From contig CACZNC010000018.1 of the NCBI GenBank assembly GCA_902782445.1, positions 1-47,282 of the forward strand: 47,282 nt of DNA, read 5' to 3'. Position 1 is the first letter of the stretch, and the number at the start of each line of letters is the position of its first letter. The stretch comes from an uncultured Ruminococcus sp. (GTDB lineage: Bacteria > Bacillota > Clostridia > Oscillospirales > CAG-272). The notes below the pieces were generated by a model. That model worked only from the letters and a program-made list of their open reading frames with translations, searched no databases and had not been told where the DNA came from. Below are positions 36,257 to 43,786 of the stretch, piece after piece. Position numbers and translations under genes: made by a program.

Positions 36257-36338
36257 TGCGGAAGACGGGACTTGAACCCGTATGGAATGCTCCACACGCC
36301 CCTCAAACGTGCGCGTCTGCCAGTTCCGCCACTTCCGC
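36257..36338 (-). tRNA. tRNA-Leu(GAG), copy 1
   Basis: 82 bases with a class II fold: 7-bp acceptor stem GCGGAAG/CTTCCGC, D arm, anticodon loop TTGAGGG with anticodon GAG, a long variable arm TGGAG/TCCA and T arm ACGGG/CCCGT. The discriminator base is A and no CCA is encoded. It is identical to the copy at 36864 and points the opposite way. Confidence 0.97.
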
Positions 36339-36355
36339 GTTTCGTGACGGTAGTC

Positions 36356-36384
36356 ATTATACCACGGACGCGCCGGATTGTCAA
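36356..36384 (-). promoter_or_regulatory. Promoter of tRNA-Leu copy 1
   Basis: Consensus TTGACA, 17 bp, TATAAT on the minus strand, 17 bp before the tRNA. Confidence 0.9.
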
Positions 36385-36460
36385 GCGGTTTCAAAGGATT
36401 TTTTCATACGGGGGAAAGCCGCTTCTGCCGACGGCCGGCCGCTCTCAGCCAGCGTCTGAT

Positions 36461-36691
36461 TTACGCGGTATATTTCCAGACGCCGCCGCGGAGGACGACC
36501 ATGAAGATGTCGAAGACCCAGGTGATCGGGATGAAGAGCAGAATGACCGCGATGATGAGACCGACCATGTTCTTCGAATCCAGCGCGGCCACGATGCGGT
36601 AGATGCTCCAGACCACGTCGAGGCAGGGCAGGGCCAGAATGATCTTGACAAGCAGGGGCAGATTGTCGAGGCTGGTGACGAATGCTTTCAT
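36461..36691 (-). CDS. Small two-TM membrane protein, unknown function
   Basis: 76 residues with two hydrophobic segments (about 12-36 and 43-66) and a short C-terminal tail ending in WKYTA. It has a strong ribosome site (aaaggag) and its own promoter, so it is a real gene. The pattern of an LD..W.IYRI first helix and a second helix ending in FDIFM recalls conserved hypothetical proteins of Clostridia; I cannot name a function. It sits between two outward-facing tRNA-Leu genes. Confidence 0.8.
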   Translation of the reverse strand: MKAFVTSLDNLPLLVKIILALPCLDVVWSIYRIVAALDSKNMVGLIIAVILLFIPITWVFDIFMVVLRGGVWKYTA

Positions 36692-36723
36692 GTGAGGAAT
36701 CTCCTTTTGTTCAGGTTGACCTC

Positions 36724-36752
36724 ATTATACGCTCCCGGGAGAGGAAAATCAA
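36724..36752 (-). promoter_or_regulatory. Promoter of the small membrane protein gene
   Basis: TTGATT, 17 bp, TATAAT on the minus strand. Confidence 0.7.
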
Positions 36753-36812
36753 GGGATTTTGATTGAAACAGGATTAAAAACCGATAAAAATTTGAATTGT
36801 TCCGAATCCCCC

Positions 36813-36841
36813 TTGACAAATCCCCGGCGGAGTGCTATAAT
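36813..36841 (+). promoter_or_regulatory. Promoter of tRNA-Leu copy 2
   Basis: Consensus TTGACA, 17 bp, TATAAT, 22 bp before the tRNA. Confidence 0.92.
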
Positions 36842-36863
36842 GGTTCCCGTCGAAAGACAGTAT

Positions 36864-36945
36864 GCGGAAGTGGCGGAACTGGCAGACGCGCACGTTTGAG
36901 GGGCGTGTGGAGCATTCCATACGGGTTCAAGTCCCGTCTTCCGCA
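36864..36945 (+). tRNA. tRNA-Leu(GAG), copy 2
   Basis: Identical over 82 bases to the copy at 36257-36338, in the opposite orientation. Anticodon GAG, class II variable arm, no encoded CCA. Its promoter and terminator differ in detail from those of copy 1, so only the tRNA body is duplicated. Confidence 0.97.
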
Positions 36946-36948
36946 TAC

Positions 36949-36980
36949 AAAGGACTGCTGCAATAGCGGCGGTCTTTTTT
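36949..36980 (+). terminator. Terminator after the plus-strand tRNA-Leu
   Basis: Stem GACTGCTGC/GCGGCGGTC (with G-T pairs) and a run of seven T. Confidence 0.8.
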
Positions 36981-37044
36981 TGTGCGTTTGGCGGAGGGGG
37001 AGATCCGCGGCGGGATGAGGTGCGGCGGAGGATGAAGGTTTTGG

Positions 37045-37379
37045 GAGGGGAGCGCTTCGCTGGAATGGAAGGGGCGCGCGGACGTTTGGTCTGTAAATAA
37101 AACGATCCCCGCGGGCTTATTCCGATTCAGACATGACGGGCTGAACATGACGTCAACCTCGCGCGGTCTCTGCTTGTGCAGTTGAAACATGCGCAGACAA
37201 TGTCTGCGGCCTCACGGCGGAGATTCAGGCGCGCATTGGGCACAGGGACGCGCACCACTGAATCAAAATCTGTTTCCGCATTCTCGCGCACATGCTCAGA
37301 TTCAGACAGACATGCAGACCGAACCGAGCGAACAAAAACCGTCAGGGTCGAACATTGACGTTTTTCTCTGACGGCGTTT
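37045..37379 (+). repeat. Class B module, copy 6
   Basis: Stem CGCAGAC/GTCTGCG near 37192-37208; a CCGTCAG/CTGACGG hairpin (37339-37374) stands just before parS 25. Confidence 0.75.
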
Positions 37380-37395
37380 TGTTTCACGTGAAACA
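37380..37395. promoter_or_regulatory. parS 25
   Basis: Perfect site at the right end of a class B module, before the murD 3' end. Confidence 0.92.
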
Positions 37396-37514
37396 ATTCA
37401 TAATTCTGAATTCCGAGTCATTCCTCATTGTCCGGGTTCTACTAACTACTAACCACTAGCCACTAGCCACTAGTCACTGGCCACTGGCCTCTAACCACTG
37501 GCCACTCCCTGCTC
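37396..37514. repeat. 7-bp repeat tract, longest ACTARCC run
   Basis: From about 37440 roughly eleven consecutive heptads (ACTAACT, ACTAACC, ACTAGCC, ACTGGCC and relatives) reach the murD stop codon. Confidence 0.8.
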
Positions 37515-37515
37515 C

Positions 37516-38985
37516 TCACAGTCCCTTCACCAGTTCTTTAAAGTGCTTTCCCCGTTCTTCGAAATTCTTGAAATGGTCGAAGGAGGCGGAGGCGGGGGAG
37601 AGGAGGACGGTGTCGCCGGGGCGGGCCAGGGCGGCGGCTTTCTTCACGGCGGCGTCGAAATCCTCATCCCCGGTGAGGAGGAAGCCGTTTTCGCGGGCGG
37701 CGGGCCAGGCGGGATGGGACTCGACGGCTTCCCGGATCGCCCGGGCGGTATCCCCCGTCAGGACGAGGGCGCGGACGTCCGTTTCGTCGGAGAAGACCGC
37801 GTCGGCCAGGGGTCCGTAGGGGATGTGCTTGTCGTAGCCCCCCGCGATCAGGACCACCGGACGGTTCCTTCCGAGGGCGGACAGGGCGGCAGCGGTGCGG
37901 GTGGGGGAGGAGTCGATGGAGCCGTTGATGTAGGTCACGCCGTCCTTCTCCCGCACGAATTCCAGCCGGTGCTCCACCCCGCCGAAGGTCCGGCAGACCT
38001 CGCGGATCCTCTCGTCCGTCGTCGCGCCGCGGGTCAGGCCGATGGCCGTCATGTAGTTGGCGACGTTGTGGAGGCCGGGGAGTTTGATCTCGGACCGCCG
38101 CACGATCTCCCGCTTCCCCTCCTCCGGGAAGAAGGTGCAGATCCGGCCGCCGGAGCCCCGGTCTTCGGGATCGAGGGGATCCTCCGGCTCCAGCCACACC
38201 GCGGAATCCCCCTCCCGCAGAACGCCGTCCGGCAGGGGGGAGAGGGAGAACCAGGTCACGGGGGTCCCCATGGGCAGGGCGGTCTTCGCGAGTTCCCGGG
38301 TGATCGGGTTGTCAAAGTTCAGCACGGCCCGGCGGCAGAGGGGGAGCAGCTTCGCCTTCGCCGCGACGTACTCCTCCATCGAGGTGTGCCAGTTCAGGTG
38401 GTTCGGCGAAAGATTGGTGATCGCCGCGGCCTCGACCTTCGCCGGAGCCTCCACCGTCATCAGCTGGAAGGACGAGAGCTCCACCGCGCAGACGTCCCCC
38501 TCCCCGATCTTTTCGATCCGGTGCAATAGGGGCTCCCCGATGTTCCCGCCGAGGAAGACCTTTCCTCTCAGCAGGGGGGAATCCAGAAGGAGGGAGGTGA
38601 TGGTGGTGGTGGTGGTCTTGCCGTCGCTCCCCGTCACCGCGTAGACCGGACAGCGGCAGGAGGCGAGAAAGAGCTCCATCTCGGAGACGACGCGGGATCC
38701 CCTCGCCCGGGCTTGGTTCAGTTCCGGCAGGTCCGGGCGGATCCCCGGCGAGCGGAACACAAGGTCTTCGTCGATGCCGGAAAGATACTCCTCCCCGGTG
38801 ATGAGGACCGCGCCGAGGGATTTCAGCTTTTCGGCGTTCTCCCCCAGTTCCGCGGGGGATTTGCGGTCCCGGACGGTCAGCCGGGCGGCATAGGGCGCGG
38901 CCATGGCGGCAAGGGGCATGTTCGACACCCCCGCCCCCAGCAGCGAAACGGATTTCCCGGAAAACAGCTCTTCCGCGTATGTCAT
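37516..38985 (-). CDS. murD: MurD, UDP-N-acetylmuramoyl-L-alanine:D-glutamate ligase
   Basis: 489 residues. Adds D-glutamate to UDP-MurNAc-L-Ala in the cytoplasm. Visible are the N-terminal UDP-binding fold (SVSLLGAGVSNM), the P-loop TGSDGKTTTT (about 118-127), ELSSFQL and NLSPNHLNWH, and the C-terminal domain with LIAGGYDKH. The frame stays open 70 codons further upstream, but the start at 38985 has gcgagg in front and a promoter at 39019-39047 excludes the longer form. It stands alone, not in the usual mur cluster. Confidence 0.95.
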   Translation of the reverse strand: MTYAEELFSGKSVSLLGAGVSNMPLAAMAAPYAARLTVRDRKSPAELGENAEKLKSLGAVLITGEEYLSGIDEDLVFRSPGIRPDLPELNQARARGSRVVSEMELFLASCRCPVYAVTGSDGKTTTTTITSLLLDSPLLRGKVFLGGNIGEPLLHRIEKIGEGDVCAVELSSFQLMTVEAPAKVEAAAITNLSPNHLNWHTSMEEYVAAKAKLLPLCRRAVLNFDNPITRELAKTALPMGTPVTWFSLSPLPDGVLREGDSAVWLEPEDPLDPEDRGSGGRICTFFPEEGKREIVRRSEIKLPGLHNVANYMTAIGLTRGATTDERIREVCRTFGGVEHRLEFVREKDGVTYINGSIDSSPTRTAAALSALGRNRPVVLIAGGYDKHIPYGPLADAVFSDETDVRALVLTGDTARAIREAVESHPAWPAARENGFLLTGDEDFDAAVKKAAALARPGDTVLLSPASASFDHFKNFEERGKHFKELVKGL

Positions 38986-39018
38986 ATAAGCCTCGCATAA
39001 AAAGAATGGGTTTGGGAT

Positions 39019-39047
39019 ATTATACCATTTCAGGAGGGAAAATACAA
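39019..39047 (-). promoter_or_regulatory. Promoter of murD
   Basis: TTGTAT, 17 bp, TATAAT on the minus strand, about 34 bp before the ATG. Confidence 0.7.
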
Positions 39048-39079
39048 CCGGAAATGGAAAAGAGTTGGGAGTAAGGGAC

Positions 39080-39431
39080 GCCGTCCGGATCGGGATTTCG
39101 TCCGGTTTGGGATCTGCGTTTTTTCGGATAGGAGCGCTCCGCCCGCTTCGCATGGATTCAGAGGACGCGCGGACCTGTATCGAAAACCGGTTCACTGTCT
39201 TCGCGGGCTTTTACAGATTCAACCCGGACGAGCCGGAGAATGAAGCCAGCCTCGCGCGGTCTGTGTTCGTGCAGTTGAAACATGCGCAGACAATGTCTGA
39301 CGCACCGACGCAGTCGTGCTGGCCTTGCGGCAGAGATTCAGGCGCGCATTCGGCGTTGTCGCGTTTTCGGGTGCCGGGATCTGAAAGTCTGACCTCGCGC
39401 GGATCAAGAATAACAAGGCTTTTTGGCCTGT
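39080..39431 (+). repeat. Class B module, copy 7
   Basis: The variable stem is split by a nested CGACGCAGTCG palindrome near 39310. Ends in parS 26. Confidence 0.75.
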
Positions 39432-39447
39432 TGTTTCACGTGAAACA
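39432..39447. promoter_or_regulatory. parS 26
   Basis: Perfect site joining a class B module and a cassette. Confidence 0.92.
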
Positions 39448-39676
39448 TTCTTCATTCAGGACGGCTGCCCCCCATCGTTTCGCTTCTCGTTGTCATTCTG
39501 ACGCACGAACGCAGTTGTGCTGTCAGCGAAGAATCTCCCAACTTCAAGGCCAACCCATCCTCCACGTGCGGAGATTCTTTGTCGCAGGCTCCTCAGAATG
39601 ACACAGAAAAGCGGCGACGGACGGGTTTCGGCCTGAATGAAGAATCGTTTCAGGGAAAACAGAACGAAATCACGAT

Positions 39677-39692
39677 TGTTTCACGTGAAACA
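39677..39692. promoter_or_regulatory. parS 27
   Basis: Perfect site, right end of that cassette. Confidence 0.92.
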
Positions 39693-39774
39693 TCCGCCAA
39701 TTCCTCATTCCTATTTCACTCCTCACTCCTAACTCGTCCTCTACTAACCACTAGCCGCTAACCACTCCTGACTC
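39693..39774. repeat. 7-bp repeat tract
   Basis: Runs from parS 27 to the noc stop codon. Confidence 0.72.
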
Positions 39775-40728
39775 TCACGACGATTTCGGCACGAGGATCG
39801 AAATCACCGTCCCCGCGGGGGTGTCCTTTCTGCCCATCTCCACGGGGATCCCGGAGCGGCGGATCACGTCTACCGCCCGGTCGATGGATTCGGCGAAGCG
39901 GCGGGTGTCGCGGAGGGCGAGGCGTTTCAGATCCGCGGGATCGGCGGGACGGGTCCCGGATGAGGCGGATCTGCGGGCCCTTGCTTCCGCCCGCGCGTCG
40001 GCACGGAGCAGGGATTCGACGTACTCCTCCGCCGAGGCGACGTTCATCTCCCGCCCGATCATCGCCCGCAGGACGGGCAGGCGGTCCGCCGGATCGGGGA
40101 AGCGGAGCAGGGCGCGTCCGTGGCGTTCGGCCAGTCCCCCTTCCAGCATCAGCCTCCGCTCCTCTGCCGTCAGCCGCAGAAGCCGCAGCTTGTTCGCCAC
40201 GAAGGACTGGGACACCCCGAGCATCGCCGCGCAGGCCTCCTGGGTGCATCCCGTCCGCTCCACCAGAGCCGCGATGGCCGCCGCGCATTCGAAGAGGCCG
40301 ATCTCCTCCCGCCGCACCGTCTCGACGATGGCCTGCGCCGCCCCGTCAAGCCCGCTCCCTTCGGATCCCCCGTCCGGGGCGGAATCCACGTAGACGCAGG
40401 GGATCTCCCCGAGTCCGGCAAGCTCCGCTGCCTCGACCCGGATCTCCCCCGCCACGAGGACGCAGTCGAAATCCCCGATCCCACTCCCAAGCTGACCGTC
40501 GGAGGGGAGGATACGCCGCACCAGCACAGGTTCCGGCTCCCCCTTCATGCGGATCCCGTCCGCCGCCTGCCTCACCGCCTCCTCCCGCCGTTTCCGCGCC
40601 TCCCGCCCGGACTGGGACCCCGCGGCAGTCCGCTCCTCTCCGGCTCCTCCCCGGTCCGGACGCAGGATCCGCCCCGCCGGCACCCGCTTCACCGCCCCCG
40701 CGATCTCAGGCTTCATTCCCCAGTACAT
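39775..40728 (-). CDS. noc: Noc-like ParB paralogue with altered CTP-binding box
   Basis: 317 residues of the ParB/Noc family, directly downstream of rsmG as noc is in Bacillus subtilis. The helix-turn-helix (about 160-186, TQEACAAMLGVSQSFVANKL) and following ERHGRALL match Noc rather than ParB, which here reads VGKSRSAVANS. In Bacillus, Noc binds its own sites, spreads with CTP, attaches to the membrane and keeps FtsZ off the nucleoid. Here box II, GERRxRAA in CTP-binding members, is GEIRVEAA (about 94-101), and a long basic, Gly-rich insert (about 25-60) precedes it. I saw no copy of the Bacillus Noc site. The start at 40728 is better spaced from cggagg than the ATG two codons earlier. Confidence 0.82.
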   Translation of the reverse strand: MYWGMKPEIAGAVKRVPAGRILRPDRGGAGEERTAAGSQSGREARKRREEAVRQAADGIRMKGEPEPVLVRRILPSDGQLGSGIGDFDCVLVAGEIRVEAAELAGLGEIPCVYVDSAPDGGSEGSGLDGAAQAIVETVRREEIGLFECAAAIAALVERTGCTQEACAAMLGVSQSFVANKLRLLRLTAEERRLMLEGGLAERHGRALLRFPDPADRLPVLRAMIGREMNVASAEEYVESLLRADARAEARARRSASSGTRPADPADLKRLALRDTRRFAESIDRAVDVIRRSGIPVEMGRKDTPAGTVISILVPKSS

Positions 40729-40933
40729 CGTCATTCCTCCGATCTTTGATTTTGATTTGAACGCGGGAACAGTATACCACGGGGGGAGGATCCGATCCTG
40801 TCGCAGTAAGCCGGGGAAACGGGACTCTTTTTCGGGGGAATGAGAAAAAATCCCGCATGGGGACGGGATTTGGGCGCGGGAGGTTTGAACGGGGCGGGGG
40901 AGGGCGTGGGAAGTCGGGGAATCGGGGGCGGGA

Positions 40934-41800
40934 TCACACGATGGGCCGTTTTGTGATTTCAGCCCAGCGGCGGGGATATTCCCGGGGCGTCAGACCGCGT
41001 TTTTTGCAGAGGACGAGGGATCGCGGGGCCCCGTTCGGCAAAGCGAAGCGGAATATTTCCGGTCCGGAGGACTGTCCCCCGAGACCGAGCTTTTTGAAGG
41101 CCGGACGCGCGGCTCCGAGCTCGCCGTCTTCCTCCGCCTGGGGGACGGATTTGAGGGCGGCGAAAAATCCCCCGGGCTTGACGAAGGGAGCGCAGAGTTC
41201 GGCCAGAACCGGCAGGGGTGCCACGGCGCGGGCGGTGACGAGATCGAAGGCCTCCCGCATCCCCGGCTTCCGGGCGCAGTCCTCGGCGCGGCCCTGAACG
41301 GTCCGGACGGTGCGCAATCCGGCATACTCCGCGGATTCCCGGACGTGGGCGAGCTTCTTCCCGGTGGCGTCGAGGCCGGTAAAGCTGAGAATCTCCGGGT
41401 CATCCGGCAGGACCGCGGCCCAGGGGAGGAGGGGGAATCCGGCTCCGGTGCCCACGTCGAGGACCGTATACGGCTCGCCGAGATCTTCCCCGAGGGGGAG
41501 CCCGCAGTCGAGCAGGATCGAAAGGGGGACGAGGGAATCGGCGAGGTGCTTTTCCGCGATGTCCCGGGGGGCGAGGATCGAGGTGAGGTTGAAGCGGCGG
41601 GCGTTCGCCGTCAGCCGTTCGGCGATGCGGAAGAGCTTCTCCGCGGCCTCGTCGGAGGAAAAGATCTCCGGCTTCGCGGCAAGCTCCGGGGAGGCGGCGA
41701 GGGTTTCGCGCCAGAGGGGGAGGAAGACCTCGCGGGTCAGCGGCTCCGGCGTCCCGGCGGATTTTGCGCCTTCTGCGGGTTCGTGGGTCAGTTCAGCCAT
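40934..41800 (-). CDS. rsmG: RsmG, 16S rRNA G527 methyltransferase
   Basis: 288 residues, longer than the usual 210-240 because of an N-terminal extension of about 40 residues and inserts. The SAM-binding motif is VLDVGTGAGFPLLP, followed by VTARAVAPLPVLAEL and KPGGFFAALK. Makes m7G527 in 16S rRNA. The ATG at 41800 follows gagg; the earlier ATG at 41854 overlaps the promoter at 41843-41871 and is excluded. It is followed by the Noc-like gene and lies head-to-head with parA. Confidence 0.94.
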   Translation of the reverse strand: MAELTHEPAEGAKSAGTPEPLTREVFLPLWRETLAASPELAAKPEIFSSDEAAEKLFRIAERLTANARRFNLTSILAPRDIAEKHLADSLVPLSILLDCGLPLGEDLGEPYTVLDVGTGAGFPLLPWAAVLPDDPEILSFTGLDATGKKLAHVRESAEYAGLRTVRTVQGRAEDCARKPGMREAFDLVTARAVAPLPVLAELCAPFVKPGGFFAALKSVPQAEEDGELGAARPAFKKLGLGGQSSGPEIFRFALPNGAPRSLVLCKKRGLTPREYPRRWAEITKRPIV

Positions 41801-41842
41801 GTTCGGACCTCGGAAAAGGGAATTTTCAGGTTTTTCAGGATC

Positions 41843-41871
41843 ATTATACCGCATTGTGAGGAGAGAGTCAA
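41843..41871 (-). promoter_or_regulatory. Promoter of rsmG (and probably noc)
   Basis: TTGACT, 17 bp, TATAAT on the minus strand. Confidence 0.78.
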
Positions 41872-41884
41872 GGGAAGCCGGGGT

Positions 41885-41945
41885 AGTTGTCAGTGGAAAG
41901 CGGCTAGTGGTTAGTAGAGGACGAGTGAGGAGTGAGAAGTGAATT
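41885..41945. repeat. 7-bp repeat tract, left arm
   Basis: Reverse-complement units upstream of the rsmG promoter. Confidence 0.65.
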
Positions 41946-41949
41946 GCGC

Positions 41950-42260
41950 ATCGGGGGGCGGGCTGTGCGGGATTTTTGTTTTTTTATATGGGAGCGCTTC
42001 GCTGGGATTCGGGGGACGCGCGGTCGTTCAGCCGATGAATGAGCCGATCCCCGCGGGTTTCTTCCGATTCAACCCGGACGAGCCGGAAAATGAAGCCAAC
42101 CTCGCGCGGTCTGTGTTCGTGCAGTTGAAACATGCGCAGACAAGTCTGCGGGCTTCGCCGGTGATTCAGGCGCGCATTCGGCGATGTTCGCGCGTCCGTG
42201 CGGCGGGATCTGTTTGTCAGGCTTCGCGCTAATCAAGAATAACAAGGCTTTTGGGCCTGT
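41950..42260 (+). repeat. Class B module, copy 8
   Basis: Stem CGCAGAC/GTCTGCG at 42135-42150. Ends in parS 28; lies between rsmG and parA. Confidence 0.75.
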
Positions 42261-42276
42261 TGTTTCACGTGAAACA
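42261..42276. promoter_or_regulatory. parS 28
   Basis: Perfect site joining a class B module and a cassette. Confidence 0.92.
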
Positions 42277-42509
42277 TTCTTCCTCAGTTTCGGCCGCCGC
42301 ACGTCCCGTTCCGCCTCCACGTTGTCATTCTGACGCACCAACGCAGTTGTGCTGTCAGCGAAGAATCTCCCAGCTTCAAGGCCAACCCATCCTCCACGTG
42401 CGGAGATTCTTCGTCGCAGGCTCCTCAGAATGACATAGTAAAGCGGCAACAGACGAGTTTCCGGCCTGAATGAAGAATCGTTTCAGGAAAAACAGAACGA
42501 AATCCCAAT

Positions 42510-42525
42510 TGTTTCACGTGAAACA
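42510..42525. promoter_or_regulatory. parS 29
   Basis: Perfect site, right end of that cassette. Confidence 0.92.
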
Positions 42526-42612
42526 TCCGCCAATTCCTCATTCTTCATTTAATCTACGCTCAGGACGGTTCTACTAACCACTAGCCGCTAGCCACTAACC
42601 ACTAACCAGCAA
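42526..42612. repeat. 7-bp repeat tract
   Basis: Five clear ACTARCC-type heptads at 42573-42607, just before the upstream parAB promoter. Confidence 0.78.
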
Positions 42613-42632
42613 CTTCTTTTGTCAATTTCCTA

Positions 42633-42661
42633 TTGACATTCGGGCCGGATTGTGCTACAAT
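42633..42661 (+). promoter_or_regulatory. Upstream promoter of parAB
   Basis: TTGACA, 17 bp, TACAAT. The parS at 42680-42695 lies about 20 bp after the -10 box, in the early transcribed region. Confidence 0.8.
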
Positions 42662-42679
42662 AGGGGCGGGAGGTTCCGA

Positions 42680-42695
42680 TGTTTCACGTGAAACA
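42680..42695. promoter_or_regulatory. parS 30, between the two parAB promoters
   Basis: Perfect site without module or 7-bp tract of its own; probable operator for autoregulation of parAB. Confidence 0.93.
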
Positions 42696-42709
42696 TTCAA
42701 AAAATCCTG

Positions 42710-42738
42710 TTGACTTTTCCCCTTCCGTTCTTTATAAT
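42710..42738 (+). promoter_or_regulatory. Downstream promoter of parAB
   Basis: TTGACT, 17 bp, TATAAT, 38 bp before the parA ATG. Its -35 box starts 15 bp after parS 42680-42695, so ParB bound there could affect both promoters. Confidence 0.8.
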
Positions 42739-42776
42739 GGTATTATCCATTTTTATCCCGACCGAAAGGCTCCGCC

Positions 42777-43562
42777 ATGCCGAAACCCTATACCATCGCG
42801 TTCGCCAATCAGAAGGGAGGCGTCGGCAAAACGACCTCCTGCGTCAACGTCGCAAGCTGCGCTGCCGAAAAAGGGCTCCGGGTCCTGCTCGTCGACTCCG
42901 ACCCCCAGGGCAACTCCACGAGCGGCGTCGGCGTCGGGAAGCGGAGCATCGAAAAGACGACCTACGACGTTCTGATCGACGGGGCGGATCCCGCGGACTG
43001 CGTCGTGAAGACCGGATTCAAAAACCTCTCCCTCCTCCCCTCCACCCTGGGGCTGGCCGGGGCCGAGTTCGAGCTCTTCGACGCCGAAAAGCGGGAACGG
43101 CGGATGCGGACCTTCCTCGAAAAGTGCGGGGACGAGTACGACCTCGCCGTGATCGACTGTCCCCCGTCCCTCTCCCTGCTCACCGTCAACGCCCTGACCG
43201 CGGCGGACAGCGTCGTCATCCCCATGCAGTGCGAGTATTACGCGCTGGAGGGCCTGATCCAGCTGATGCTCTCCATCCGCAAGGTGCGGGAGCTCTACAA
43301 CCCCGATCTCACCGTGCTCGGGATCCTCGTCACCATGTACAACGGGCGTCTGACGCTGACGGGCGCGGTGCTGGACGAGATCAAGAAGCATTACGGCGAC
43401 AAGCTGTTCAAAACGGCGGTGCCCCGGGCGGTGAGGCTCACGGAGGCCCCCTCCTTCGGCAAGCCCATCAATTATCACGACCGGTATTCGAAGGCCTGCG
43501 ACGCCTACATGCAGGCCACGGACGAGATTCTCGAGAGGATCGGGATCGTCCCCAAAGCCTGA
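42777..43562 (+). CDS. parA: ParA/Soj chromosome-partition ATPase
   Basis: 261 residues. The deviant Walker A motif KGGVGKTT is at residues 13-20, followed by VLLVDSDPQGN and AVIDCPPSLSLLT. ParA binds DNA non-specifically as an ATP dimer, and ParB at parS stimulates its ATPase to move the origin. Two promoters with a parS between them precede it. parB follows after 224 bp. Confidence 0.96.
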   Translation: MPKPYTIAFANQKGGVGKTTSCVNVASCAAEKGLRVLLVDSDPQGNSTSGVGVGKRSIEKTTYDVLIDGADPADCVVKTGFKNLSLLPSTLGLAGAEFELFDAEKRERRMRTFLEKCGDEYDLAVIDCPPSLSLLTVNALTAADSVVIPMQCEYYALEGLIQLMLSIRKVRELYNPDLTVLGILVTMYNGRLTLTGAVLDEIKKHYGDKLFKTAVPRAVRLTEAPSFGKPINYHDRYSKACDAYMQATDEILERIGIVPKA

Positions 43563-43786
43563 CGGCACGAACACCGCCATGAAGTTTTTGATCAAATTTT
43601 TATATAAATGCTGGCCGGGGATGCGCAGCTCCCGGAACCTCCAAGACTTCGGGGGAGTTCCTCTTTTGGTACTCGTGTTCAACTTGTTGAACCGGCTCCT
43701 CGATAAAGGAGAAAAGAACCGCTTGATCCCCGCACTCACTTCACCCCTTTAATTCCATCTTCCAAACTTCAACGGAGCCATCCATC

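Larger units (their letters stand above)
39432..39692 (+). repeat. parS-MITE-parS cassette 5
   Basis: Core 39490-39604, one nested unit of the AACGCAGTT type. Confidence 0.85.
42261..42525 (+). repeat. parS-MITE-parS cassette 6
   Basis: Core 42322-42436, one nested unit of the CAACGCAGTTG type. Directly upstream of the parAB promoters. Confidence 0.85.

Noticed and set aside
37436..37515. CRISPR-like array
   Set aside because: Units are 7 bp and degenerate, with no spacers and no cas genes.
38951..38965. Possible Noc-binding site ATTTCCCGGAAAA inside murD
   Set aside because: One base short of the Bacillus palindrome and inside coding sequence; probably chance.
38986..39195. 70-codon N-terminal extension of murD
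   Set aside because: A promoter lies inside it and the extension has no family similarity.
43579..43752. 57-codon frame between parA and parB
   Set aside because: No ribosome site and no recognisable protein; the gap also contains a GGAAC/GTTCC hairpin. Left as unassigned.
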